DNA of 64,000 nucleotides, from positions 124,001 through 188,000 of the forward strand of contig JALMLS010000015.1 in NCBI GenBank assembly GCA_038496445.1. Reading direction: 5' to 3'. Each line of letters begins with the position of its first letter. Within the stretch, counting starts at the first letter, position 1. The DNA is from Trichosphaerium sp. ATCC 40318. Taxonomy: Eukaryota > Discosea > Flabellinia > Trichosidae. A program made the position numbers and the translations under genes. The notes beneath the pieces were generated by a model. It had not been told where the DNA came from. It saw nothing but the letters and a program-made list of their open reading frames with translations, and did not search any database. This document shows, piece after piece, positions 48,054 to 59,349 of this stretch.

Positions 48054-51000
48054 ATGAGTGACAGGTGCCTTTACACAATTTTTGTACAACACTTACAGAA
48101 AACAGGCCAAAGAAGCGTCGTTTAGTATCAAAAGCGTGTGATTATTGTAGAAAAAGGCATAGAAAGTGAGTACAATGAAAAAAAGCCTGTTTGGTAAACC
48201 TTTTCGTAGGTGTGATGGTACAACGCCTTGCGCGCTATGTAAATCGAAGGGCATCGATTGTACTTATAGGTAACACTGCACATACAATTGAAACCTAAAA
48301 CCTCAAAGCCCTTCTAAAAAACGCGGTCCAAAGTACATTGTAATGCCTGTATACACAAATGATGGCAAGAGCTCTTTATTGCCACCGGAGAGAACAAAAG
48401 CAACCCCAAGTGCATTAGTTGCTGCGCGTCATGGTCACTCAGTGGTATGTTACTCCAAAACGATCAAATTACACCAATTCGAGACATAGTTTTTATTCTC
48501 TTTTTGTATTTGGCTGTTAATAAATCCTTCTTAGGTCCCTGTTTCAGTAGTTGAAGCGTTACATGACGAATTACAAAAACAAAAGAAAAACGTGAGGACT
48601 TGGAAGGATAAATACGTAAACCTACTACAACAAAAAACAACCGTAAGTGAATGTTTTACAACGTAAAAATATTGTAAACCGCTTCAAGAGAACTAAGAAA
48701 TCTTACCATTTTTATTTTTTCTACTTAAGTCTCTAATTGTCTTGTAGAATGTATCAGTTCCTAAACCAAGGTTTTATGTCGTGTCAGACGATGCCATGAA
48801 CAGTTATATGACCTATTTTAAACATTATATTGCTCCTCAAGTACCAAACGTAAAGTACGTCAGAAAAACTTTAAAAGCATTTTTAGTCAAAATTTCAGCC
48901 ACATGCCAAAAAAAAAGTCAACGAACTTTTAAAAAATCGACTTTACGATTTACTGACAAGACGGTTTTATCGACTAGTTGCACTTTGAGTGGTCGCTGAC
49001 AATGTATTTAGGTTCTATGAAGAAAATGCAAGTAATGTTTTCAGGTCTATGCTTCTTCCTGTTGATACATGGACGTTTCTAAATGAAGGAAAAAGTAGAG
49101 CAGAGCTTTTGCAGCAATTATCATCAAGTGTTGTTTTTGCTCATGGTGCTCTACTCTCTGGTAGAAGAGATCAAGCTTCTTCGTTTATAGAAAAATCAGA
49201 GGCTCTTAGAACGATGCTATCTACTGTACACAACATTAGTAACACGGGAGAGCCCAAAGAGGTACTTGAACGTTAACAACAAAGAAATGTTGTCAACTTT
49301 TTTATCGGAAAGTTTTTTTGGTTAACTTTTTGTTTTCTAGATTGAGCAACTTGTTGTACTCTTATTTTGTCTTGGTATGCTTTATGAATCTCAAGGACGT
49401 CCAGATAAAAAACGAAGTTGTATGTTAGAAGCATACTCAATGTTCACACGATATCAGCATCACTTTGATGCATTGACAAAAATGAGGTATGATACTGATA
49501 AAAAAAAGAATTTTAATGAATCTTCTTGTTAACACGTGATTTTATAGAATGTTCAGTGAGCTCATAGAATTATCAAAAACAGAAGAAGATAGGTTACATT
49601 GGTTTAACCTTGCAAAAGATCTTTGTACAGCACAAGTACGCTTTTTTTTTTCGTTGTCTTTTTATTGACATTTTCTTGGGGTTTTGGTTTTACTCCTTGT
49701 TTACTCTTGTACTAATTGTCTGTTACTTTAGTCTGTTCAAAATAGTATTGTAGCACAAGTTTATATGGCGCTTATGATTGTTTCAACAATGACACATCGA
49801 TTTACAATCACAGAGAAGGTCACTTGCGCTAAAGTTAAAAAAGAAAAAAAAGAAAAGAAAAAAGAACAAAAAGATGATCCTAAAACATGTATAAAGGACA
49901 TAAACGAATCACAACAAACGTACACAACCCTTTTCCAGGCCATATGAAACCAATCTACAAAAAAACTTCAAAAAAACTTAATTTTGCTTTCAAGTGCTTA
50001 CTATTCTTCCTGTAGGCTTCTATTTGATGTTATAGCACGTATAGAGTCTCTAACACGACGACAAGAAACGAATGTCTCGTCCCCTCAGGATGCCATGTGG
50101 ATTAAGTTCTTAAAGACGATCATAAACGCTCTTAAAGCAACAGTTTATCTTGCTGCTGGAGATATTGAAAACGCTCTATACTGGTCTACATTATCTGTGG
50201 AAGTATTCGAGACTATCGGTGGTAGTGCTCCGTTTGTCGTGGCTTTAGCTATGTACCTTTCTATCTACGTACGTTTATCTCATTGAGAAGTCTCATCAAG
50301 TCTTTTAATCGAACTCGCTGTTTTTTTTCTTACTAGTTTCTTTCTTTTAGGTTTTCCACTTTTGTAAGGAGTCTGAGATGCTTAAAAAGGTAACAAACCT
50401 TATGAGTAACATGGCACAGTTCCCTCATGTCCAACAGGTACGTTTATTTTACAACGAAGTAGAGAAACCTTTTGTCTTTCACTTGTTCTTTTAAATCTAC
50501 ATCTGTCAGCCACGGAACAGTATGCTCTTTGGTTGGCATGTTGTAGAGAATGAATGAGATCAATACGGGCTTTTTTGCCTTGTTTGTTCTTGAAGGTTCG
50601 TTTGAGACTGACTTTGTTCTTTTTAGTCGATGCACTTTTTCAAGAATGTGTTGAAGTTCTGCACGTTACACTTCCCTTCTCTTTCTAAAAACCAAGATAT
50701 GTCTTCACAAGCACCTCAACTCACACAACCTATGGATGTTGGTGAGATGCCTGAAGAACCTTTTATATTCTTGAGTAATGTACGTTTTTGCCGAACTTGG
50801 TTTGATAAAATTGATAAAAAACCTAAAACTGTTTTCGCTTCCCTTTGGTGGCTACACCTGCGACTATTTTTTCTTTTCGATTCGACCTTTGGTTTGTACT
50901 TGTAGTAATTGGTTTTTATAGGAGGATAGCAACGAGATTTCTTTAAATAACATGGAGCCTCCGCCAATGCTTAATGCTTACCAAAATGAACAACCTTTTG

Positions 51001-51329
51001 GTAATGAAGTATTGGGACAACAGCAACAAGCTCCTGGTTCTGTATTACCTTTTGATTCTTTTCTATCTCCTTCAGAGACTGAAGTATTTGGTAGCACACA
51101 TGGACACAGTAAGTTGAACTTTGAACTCTTTCTTTTTTTCAAGAACAAAAAAATTACAAGGTTTTGTTGCTTTTGTTTTTGTCCTTAAACCAAGTGTCTT
51201 ACGTTTTTCTTCCTTTTAGTGGATATGCCGTTCATGTCAAATATCGATATGCCACCTTTATTCGATGAGAGTGCACTTGGAGCCCAATCTAGTGAACTAG
51301 ATGAAGTTTTCAGCTCTATTCTTATGTAG
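48054..51329 (+). CDS. Zn2Cys6 (Gal4-type) transcription factor
   Basis: Fifteen exons from 48054-48064 and 48106-48165 to 50922-51108 and 51220-51329 give 654 aa. Residues about 13-39 form the zinc cluster CDYCRKRHRKCDGTTPCALC...C, spacing CX2CX6CX5CX2CX6C, preceded by a basic RPKKRR. A linker and a short coiled coil (LHDELQKQKKNVRTWKDKY) follow, then a long helical middle region with EQLVVLLFCLGMLYESQGRPD, typical of regulators of this class. A Lys-rich insert (KKEKKEKKKEQKDD) is coded by an extended exon. The C-terminus is Pro/Gln/Met-rich and acidic, a likely activation domain. Target genes are unknown. Confidence 0.9.
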
Positions 51330-51715
51330 ACATATTTGGTTCTTATAATCTCTTTTTTTGATTAATTCGAATATCACTCACCCACTTCCCTTGTACCATA
51401 AACTTTTGTTGTTTTTGTTCTTTACGAGAGCACTAACGTAAATAAAAAAGAAAAAAGAAAGAATTCATGTTGTTAGAGTTTTCTAGCGTCAAAGGGCTGA
51501 CGTGAAAAGTTTCAAAATAATAGAATCACTTAAGAAATGTACCACTTGGATTTCGGTGTACAAAAGTTCTACAAATAACGAGTTGCGTAGTAATTCCATG
51601 TGATTTATCACTACATTTGGCTACAGAAAAGTGCTGTTACACTAAAGCAACAACAGAGAAATGGTTGCTTATTACGAACCAAAAGCTATGTAGTTGCAAT
51701 AACTCTTGTCATAGG
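51330..51715. other. Tail-to-tail intergenic region
   Basis: About 385 bp between the ends of the Zn2Cys6 gene (plus) and the GH43-like gene (minus). Nothing coding is supported, and both 3' UTRs lie here. Confidence 0.5.
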
Positions 51716-52723
51716 TCATACCCAGGCTAATTTATAAAGGTCAATATGTAAAGGAAGTCCCTCTGTTTCAGCATGTGCAATCATGTAATTAACTTGTGCT
51801 GTTTCTGAACCATAGCTATCTTCGTACACAGGAGTTGGTTCCAGAGCACCGTCAAGGGTTTCAAAGTTGTCTAGTAACTTCCATTTCAATCCAAACTCAT
51901 CTAAATCAGCTATAAAATGAGGACGAGCTATTTTAGAGTCACCATGTGAATTACAAACAACGTGAAGATTATTTTCTGGTCCTTTAAAAAACTCGCAATT
52001 TTCGTATCCAACTGGAAACTGTGAGCCTCCAGGGAATATTGGATTATTGTCGTATTCCTTATAAGGAGGTAGCAAAGAGTCAGTGATATTACTATCTGGA
52101 AAATAAGCGCCTTCTTGAGCATCGAGGCGACCTGAAACGCCTTTTGTAAAGTAGATTCTTTTTCCTTTAATTTTCATAATTCTACCACTATCAAGTCTTC
52201 TCGCATTCCAAGCCTGATTCCAAGATGGAGGTTTTCCTGTTGGATAAGCAACAAGACCATGGCGAGTCCAAGGCCCGTGCATTGTTGGTGATGATGCTAC
52301 AAGTTGTGCTGACTCTTGTGTTGATGAATGGTTCTTACCAGTTCCCGTATAAAACACCCAAAACCTTCCGTTATCGTAGATGAGGGATGGCGAAAGCGTT
52401 CCAGCATAGTCAAACGCGTTTTGGTCCGTACTGCGGTTGAATAATAAGCCATGATTTGTCCATTCTCCTGTAACGTTTGTTGCGGAGTAGTAATGTAAAA
52501 AAGCGTTCCATCCACCTGGTGTTCCTTGAGATAACGGGACATAGTCCGTTACATACCAATACGTTCCATCTACGAGTATAACGCTGCTTGGGTCACGCAG
52601 ATGTCCTGTTTTGTCCGCAGCTATCGTTTTAACTCTTGTAAGTGATGGCGTAAGAAAGCACAGATAGCAAGGTATTAACACGAAGAGAATAACACGTGTT
52701 ACACGTAAGAAATGATGCATCAC
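51716..52723 (-). CDS. GH43-like five-bladed propeller glycosidase, secreted or membrane-anchored
   Basis: A single exon of 335 aa begins with a hydrophobic signal or anchor, VILFVLIPCYLCFLTP. The catalytic fold is supported by HLRDPSSVILVDGTYWYVTD (first-blade Asp near the DPS motif), GTLSPSLIYDNGRFWVFYTG, WNARRLDSGRIMKI and GYENCEFFKGPENNLHVVC, a pattern of GH43/GH117-type enzymes acting on plant or microbial polysaccharides. The likely acid residue is the Glu of GYENCEF. There is no intron, in contrast with most neighbours, which could reflect recent transfer. The substrate is undetermined. Confidence 0.75.
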   Translation of the reverse strand: MMHHFLRVTRVILFVLIPCYLCFLTPSLTRVKTIAADKTGHLRDPSSVILVDGTYWYVTDYVPLSQGTPGGWNAFLHYYSATNVTGEWTNHGLLFNRSTDQNAFDYAGTLSPSLIYDNGRFWVFYTGTGKNHSSTQESAQLVASSPTMHGPWTRHGLVAYPTGKPPSWNQAWNARRLDSGRIMKIKGKRIYFTKGVSGRLDAQEGAYFPDSNITDSLLPPYKEYDNNPIFPGGSQFPVGYENCEFFKGPENNLHVVCNSHGDSKIARPHFIADLDEFGLKWKLLDNFETLDGALEPTPVYEDSYGSETAQVNYMIAHAETEGLPLHIDLYKLAWV

Positions 52724-53124
52724 CGAAAGTCGAAAGGTACAATGACTATTCGTTAAGGGCTAGTGCCGCCCTTAAACATCTCACGACATATTGACATATT
52801 GTGTATTAATCATGATAGCCTTGTTATGTAATTTAGGTAACCGAGACAATAGTAAGTGAAAGTTCATACGAAAAGTAAAAATAACATACCAAAATACTTT
52901 CACAGTACACGTGATTTTCAAGGTAGAATAGTTTTTTTTTGTCAATTGTTCACGTGGCATTAATAACCGTACCTGTGGAATTACCTTATCAATGGTAAAA
53001 TTGTAATAAATGCATGAACTTTCTTCCCTGATTTAGCGCAGTACTCTGCTGTGAAAAGTCCCTTTGTAGTTTTCGTGAACAATAAAAAACTAGTGGTTTC
53101 AATTTAATGAACGATAGGTTTTAT
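52724..53124. other. Intergenic stretch with CACGTG sites
   Basis: About 400 bp upstream of the GH43-like gene contain CACGTG at about 52908 and 52950 (another lies at 52690 inside the gene). No coding exon or RNA gene was recognised. Confidence 0.45.
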
Positions 53125-55075
53125 TTATTCCTTATAATCATATGCACCCATATCCCATCTTCCTTGATATGGTCTTGGGTTTCCATCTAGAAATAACGTC
53201 AGTATAAGACAACAACAAAAAAAAACAAAGAAACAAAAAATTACCAGCATCTGAGTCAGGTTTCAATGTTTCTTTTCCTGATCCGATTGCTGGGCTACCA
53301 CTCTTAATGTGAAAGTCTGATTTGGATCCATCCATGCCTAAACAAAAGCAATCTAAGCACCAAAAAGAAAGGTACAAAAAAATTGTTAACCTTGCATAAC
53401 GAATAAAGGGTCACGGCCTACAATTGCGTGTGGATCATTTGCATCAAATTTATTCGTATTATAATATAGATTTGTATCGTATACAACAGACGTCACGTTG
53501 TAAACGTGATTACCTAAAAATTAACACGTGTCAGAACGAAAAATACGGAACTGTTGTGCAAAGAAAAAAATCGAGAACATGAGCTTAAATGTGTTCATAA
53601 TAAAATCACCTTTTATATCACTGGATGAAGGTACAGCTATGTTATTTGATAAAACAATACCATCAGAGCTTATTGTAGACAACTCGCCACCATCTGTAGC
53701 AAGCTTGATAAAGAAAATAAGAAAAAAAGTTGGTCATGTTGCTGTTTTTACCTTTGGCGTTTGCAAGTTATGGTAGGCTACGTTATTGAAAATATCAACG
53801 TTGTCAGAAAGGTAAACATGGAAAGCTCGGCCACCGTTGTTAATAGCAATATTGTTCTCAATGAGTGTACGTCCTTAAGAAACAAAGTAAGGAGGGGTTG
53901 TGTTTTGGTTTAAGTTTACCTTTGTAAGGGCCGTAAGGACTATTTGCTTGTGTGTTTTTACTGTCATCAATAATAATTCCATTTCCATCTGTAATTTGAC
54001 CAACTTGATTATGATTATCATAAATGATGTTATTCCTGTCAACAAAGTCACTTTTTTTTTCTACAACATCGAACGAAAAACATAAACGTTAGCATAAATT
54101 GTATACCTGATTATATTGTGGTATCCCTCATTGTAGTCGTAGTTAATATTTTGCCATGTAGATATACCACTTTCAGCATTAGGGGCGTGTTTAGAAGTAT
54201 TATGCACTCTGTTTCCTAAAAATTACTTTGTTGGAACACCTGTTGTTTGAGGCGTTTGCGCACCTTCAATTGTCATGTAGTCACAATGAGCAGAACCAAT
54301 TCCACCGCCACCACAGTCATGCACATGATTGTTAATGATACGAATATGATGGCACTTTCCAGACATATTCACACAATACCCTAAAATGGAAAATCAACGT
54401 TTCGGTCACGTGATTTTTTAATAATTTAAAAGTAAACTTTTCAATTGCGTAAGCTGCTTTATCACGTGCCTGTACTTGTACCAGGTCTTGCAATTATCTC
54501 AAAACCGTTTAGTTCAATGTAATGTGCTGTATAGATATTTATGACGGCATACGAAGCTAACACAATAAGTCACCACATGCTAAGTCTTTTCTGTAGTAAT
54601 ATGTACAAGGTCCGGCAATTATTGTTGGTCTAGTCCCAGGATAAGCTTTGTAAGTCACCCACGCGTCCTACCGCATGTTAACAAGAGAATACTATTGTTG
54701 GAACAACTATAACATTAACAGCTAGTAGAAGGCCGTACACTTGTACCAGAACCCTGAGATGACGTAATACTTGGTCCAAGATCGTACGAATAAGTGCCTT
54801 CTTTAACGTAAACGGTATCTCCTGTAATAGGTATTTAATAGCGTAAATACAGCAAATGGAACAATTATTACCTGGTTTAACCATCGATATCGCTTTTGGA
54901 AGCGATTTCCATGGCGAGGATTCAGAACCCGAGTTGGAATCTTCACCATTTGTTGCGACGTAGTATGTCATCGTAGAGACTGAAAAGAAAAGCATAAGAA
55001 GGTATTAAAAAGTATTGGTAGCGTGCCTATGACGACTTGCGCTAGTAGCATAAAAACACTAATTTTACGAATCAT
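53125..55075 (-). CDS. Secreted parallel beta-helix protein (pectate-lyase-like fold)
   Basis: The first exons 55027-55075 and 54872-54979 give the signal MIRKISVFMLLAQVVIVS, then TYYVATNGEDSNSGSESSPW and KSLPKAISMVKPGDTVYVKEG, the standard opening of secreted right-handed beta-helix proteins. Several short exons between 54.8 and 53.4 kb encode helix turns rich in Asn, Gly and Val. The end reads DFHIKSGSPAIGSGKETL and WDMGAYDYKE, the usual closing motif of this fold (SPAIDxG, DxGAYE). Not all internal boundaries are fixed. It probably binds or cleaves polysaccharide. It sits beside the GH43 and GH15 genes. The first intron has a GC donor. Confidence 0.75.
54980..55026 (-). other. GC-AG intron in the beta-helix gene
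   Basis: The donor ATAG|GCACGC joins to TTTCAG and preserves a signal peptide followed directly by STMTYYVATNG. A GT donor (GTGTTT) about 33 nt upstream would keep frame but remove the signal peptide. Confidence 0.5.
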
Positions 55076-55254
55076 CGTGGTATTTGTGTTGTGTTAGTAG
55101 GCCAACAATATAAATGTGAGACTTGTTGAGACTGTAACGTTTTTTTATTGTTAATGATGATCTCTGAGAGCTTGTCTAATGAACAAAAGTGACTTGTTGA
55201 GCACGTACATGAGCAACTGAGAGGATGGCAAGCTGTAAAAAATACTTTGATTTA

Positions 55255-56468
55255 TCACGTTTTTTGGGGCGGTGCCAAAGAAGCACTGAATACAGTGACT
55301 GCCTTGCCAGATAATGCTACTCTGTTTTCGTCTTCACCAAGTGCAACACGTACAAAACCTCCACGGGCCGATGCCTGATATCCAATCAACTCAGTTTTAT
55401 TAAGTCGTTTTCCCCAAAAAGGTGCCTGTTGTTTGTTAAGGAATTTGCTTTATAGTGCTTTACTTACTAAACCTGTATGGGTGCTTCCTGTAACAGGATC
55501 TTCTGCATCATCACATGTGCGTGGAGAGAAGAATCTAGATACAAAATCATAGTCTAAGGAGAACATTTAACTGTTTTTAATCTAATTAATTCCGGCTTAC
55601 CCTTCTGATTCTCTTTGTCCGCTCTGGCTGTTACAACAATCCCTCTAGCTTCAATACTTTCTACCACTTTTAAGTCTGGTTCAAGGTCTCGAACGTCTGT
55701 TTCATTGGGCAACATCACGAACATGTCATCAACATTTTTTTCAACTTCCAAAAACTCAGGCCCATTAAGTGCATCTTTAAGCTACAAGAAAGTTTAAATA
55801 CTATATGACGTTCACATGATATGATAAAAGAAGCTTACATTGATTGGCGCCTCAATTGCTTTTGGTGTCTGACGTGGAAAGTCCTGAAAGCAATCAATTC
55901 GGGGTTGTTCTGAATTTTGTTTAAAACTGTTAACAGTACCATTGTTATCCAGCCATCGTCACTTTTAGTGCAAGATAGAGGACCCCGCAATCTACAGGAA
56001 GTAAACTTTAAACAAGACTCCAAGGTTTAAGCGGATAATCAATGAAATCGGATTTTTGAAAAGTTTTTTGAAAACTTGCCTTGTTTGAAAATCAATCCTG
56101 TTACTACTAACAAATCCTTCAGACCATAGAATGTGTGCTGTGGCAAGTGTTGCATGCCCACACAGTACTTCCTAACAAAAATAAACGTCTAAAACATGTC
56201 ACTGAGCTCATTACCTCAGAAACAGCCGTAAACCAGCGTATATGATATCCTCCGTCCTTATTTTCCCACACAAACGCTGTTTCTGGTTTATTCATCTCAA
56301 GCGCCACATTTTGCATCCAAGCATCTGGAACCTAGCTTACCACATAAAAAATTAATAAACAAGAGGATCTATAACCTTATTCTTTGCAATCACGACTGCG
56401 GCTGGATTGCCTTTGAAAATAGTTGTAGTAAACGAATCAACCAAGAAGAGAGGCAATCGTGAAGACAT
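55255..56468 (-). CDS. PhzF-family isomerase-like protein
   Basis: Several exons between 56468 and 55255 encode the two-lobed diaminopimelate-epimerase-like fold. The start is MSSRLPLFLVDSFTTTIFKG with NPAAVVIAK. Next come MQNVALEMNKPETAFVW, the conserved VVLCGHATLATAHILW motif, FVMLPNETDVRDLEPDL, and DYDFVSRFFSPRTCDDAEDP with VTGSTHTGLAPFW near the end. These are signature segments of PhzF/YHI9 proteins, whose catalytic Glu lies in the N-terminal NxxE segment (here KPETAF). Substrates in most eukaryotes are unknown. Exon boundaries in the middle (55.8-56.0 kb) are approximate. Confidence 0.88.
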
Positions 56469-56863
56469 TGGCACAATAAGGTTACAGTAAGTACACCTTA
56501 TTCAATGAACAACAGAATACTAACTACAGTCAAGTCAGTCGATTTTCTAGCATGTACTGAGGCTTTAACTCATCGTGTATAAAGCCTTTAGCGAACAAAA
56601 TCTGTTCTGCTGTAGCATTACAATATGCTAAAACTGGGCAATTGATTACAATTGTTGTTTTTTTATTATTTTAGTACATTAGTCTCACCCTACCTGTGCA
56701 GGCGAGCATTTTTCTTTGGTTTTGCATTTTCCTTGCAAGTCAATTCTACCTGTATTAGTGGTCCATAAACCTGGTGTCTTTTATCTCTTCGTTTTCTTTT
56801 CTTTTCATTTTTCTGTTTTGTTTCTTTTTTCACGTGTTTCAAATTAATTTGTATTTTTTCTTG

Positions 56864-57211
56864 CTAGCTTCTCGTTGTTGCTCTTTGTGTTGTAATCATG
56901 GCATGAACTTGCTCGCATTGAGTTCGTGTCATGACACGGCTCATGGCTCTTTCGAATACCATGACACCATCTCCGCAATAGGCAGAGCACATTATGGCTA
57001 CTTGGACTTGATTCGCTGGGTCAGCTATTGTGCTAACTATCTTTTCGCATTGGATTGCTGGTATCCTTTCCTTTTGCTTTGTTATAGCACACCTGGCGTA
57101 GACTGCTTGGTATGTTATTGGTGCTTTTCGTATGTGGCGTATAATTGCTTTTACAGCCCTTTTACTTGCTTTACGCATGCCTTTTTTGACATACATACCG
57201 TGTGTGGTCAT
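56864..57211 (-). CDS. Small basic hypothetical protein
   Basis: A single frame of 115 codons includes MRKASKRAVKAIIRHIRKAP, CEKIVSTIADPANQVQVAIM and MSRVMTRTQCEQVHAMI. The composition is protein-like and the GC content is higher than its surroundings. The opposite-strand frame over the same DNA is Cys/Phe-rich and looks like its shadow. No family is recognised. Confidence 0.35.
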   Translation of the reverse strand: MTTHGMYVKKGMRKASKRAVKAIIRHIRKAPITYQAVYARCAITKQKERIPAIQCEKIVSTIADPANQVQVAIMCSAYCGDGVMVFERAMSRVMTRTQCEQVHAMITTQRATTRS

Positions 57212-57808
57212 GTTTATGTTTGTTATGAGATAATGATTACCAAAGCCAAGCTTTTTATCACATAACTTCGTTACTGTAAAAAAAAATCACAAGATGCTCT
57301 GTAAGTTACTGATATGATCATACTACCCAAAGATACACTTCCCTATTGTGTAGCTATTTATATAAGGCATTGATACTTGGACAACTTGTATGAGAAGCTT
57401 CGGTGAAATGTAAAAAAAACACGTGTATTTGTTTTCCGTAAGCAAGGTACAGTTTTCTTCCGTGACTTTTCTCCGTTAGTGGCGTATGACTCCTTAGGTT
57501 TTTAACTCTACAGAGAGCCCTGAGAATTGTTTGTTTTTGATTAGGCTAATTAGTATTATGGTAATCAGTTCACCCTCCGAAAATACTGGTTTTAATCGAA
57601 ATAACGTAAGGTGGAATAAAACAAGAGTTAGATTTGAATGTATAGAACTGTACCTTCCTTCTTTAAGTTTTCTTGTTACGAGGATTCTCAACGTATGAGG
57701 GTAAGTTTGTAAAATGATAGACAGTCTTTGTATTTGTCATGACGTTTCAATTGTTTGGGCAAGTGGATAAATACAAGGATGATTTTTTTATTGCCGTTGC
57801 TCACAACT
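57212..57808. other. Intergenic stretch, nothing recognised
   Basis: About 600 bp between the small basic ORF and the 3' end of the FKBP gene. Short frames lack support. CACGTG occurs at about 57418. Confidence 0.4.
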
Positions 57809-59258
57809 CTACGCGAAGAAGCTACTTGCTTTATCTGCTTTTTGTGAAGCAATCTCAGAAGCACATTGATGAGCGAATCTCAAAGATCTTTTGTCGCCAG
57901 TAAGTTTGTTACAGCTTGTGGAAGAAAATTAACATAAACATATTTATAGCGTAAAAAATGGAAACAAAAGAGCGTACTGAATAAAATGTTGTTTAGCCGC
58001 TTTATAATTTTTAAGTCCCATCCAAGCCTCTCCCAATCTACTATGTGCTTTTCCATGATCACCATCAACCTTCAAAATCTACAAATGATAAGTTATCAAA
58101 GAAGCTTTGATGTTCTCAACTAAAACCAAAAATGCCAAAGATTTAAGTCAATCGTTTTGAGCTCAATGTCCTTTACTAGCTCGTGGTGTATCTGAAATTG
58201 ATCGAATATGTTTCGTTTATATTGTAGATATAACTTACTTGCTCACAAGTTGTGACAGCTTGAGTGTATTCTTGTAACTTTAAGTGAGAAAACGCCAAGT
58301 TTGACCATAAAGGAAGTTTAAACAAACTAATACGTTTACTCTCTTCTTCCGTCAAGCCACGCATGTTAGAGAACCTAGAAAGAGCCTATATATACTGTTA
58401 GATATAAATTTTCACTATATACAAGCACAGAAGCCAGTACAAGGCGGTAAAAGTGAGTTCAAACCAAAACTCTGGTTGAAAAAAAACTATGTTGAAGGAG
58501 TACCTTGTTGTAACATTCTTTTGCTTCTTTCCATTTCTTCTCCTTTACAAAACCATTTCCACTAGCTTTATCGCTCAATGCGATACCTTCACGTTCTTCT
58601 ATTGAAAGAACTTGATTTGATTGTAGATCACTACAAGAAAGCAATTCAACCTCGAATATCAGCTCTTGATTGCCAGGTACAGCAGGCGGAAAGCCAAGTC
58701 TAGAATATGTGTTACAAGAAGAGGAGTAATAGAGCTGTCAAGCTGCGCTTGGAAGCAAAAGAAATGGCAGAAAAAACGCACTTTCCCCAAGTCAGAGAAG
58801 GATCAGCTTTAAACATTGAAACCTCTCCTGTTTGCATAGTAGCTACTCCTTTATCCAACGCTTCAACAATTGAACCTAAAAAACAAAGACGTTATTATTT
58901 TTCAGTAAACTGCTTAAAATGATGAATAGTTGTTTGATTTGTACCATCACCAAGCGTAAACGTCACAGGCTCGCCTGATTTATCGAATTCTGTGCCATTT
59001 AATAACATTCCTCTATATTTTACTACAAAATGTTTGTAAGCTTAATTTGATGCGTAGGGAGCGTCGTTATTAAATAATAAAATAAAAAATGCGTACTCTC
59101 AACTTGTTGGCCCAGAACAGCCTGTGGGGCAACTCCTTGAGTCTTCAACGCCTTTGAAAGACCATTTTGTATCTACTACGCATTAGAAAAACCCAAACAG
59201 TCCACCAATCAACCTCTGTCCAAGAAACATTCGCGTCAACTTCCATAGGGTCTTCCAT
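57809..59258 (-). CDS. FKBP-type peptidyl-prolyl isomerase with TPR repeats
   Basis: Multiple exons encode MEDPMEVDANVSWTE, then an FKBP domain: YRGMLLNGTEFDKSGEPVTF, TLGDG, SIVEALDKGVATMQTGEVSM and the closing strand PGNQELIFEVELLS. TPR helices follow: KASGNGFVKEKKWKEAKECY, NLAFSHLKLQEYTQAVTTCE and KVDGDHGKAHSRLGEAWMGL. The order FKBP then TPR fits the FKBP51/52 or plant multidomain immunophilin family, which bind Hsp90 through the TPR. The domain is somewhat divergent (AL in place of the usual GW after the VI-type motif). The last exon ends CASEIASQKADKASSFFA. Not every boundary is exact. Confidence 0.85.
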
Positions 59259-59349
59259 CTTGACCAACTTGGTTTCTCTCTGTAACAAACAACAATATTC
59301 AACGAAAGTCAGATAAACAACAAAGAAGGAAGTGGTTACAAAAAATTAT

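Noticed and set aside
56774-57265. Plus-strand 163-codon frame rich in Cys, Phe and Tyr
   Set aside because: It looks like the complementary shadow of the more protein-like minus frame 56864-57211 and begins in a poly-T tract.
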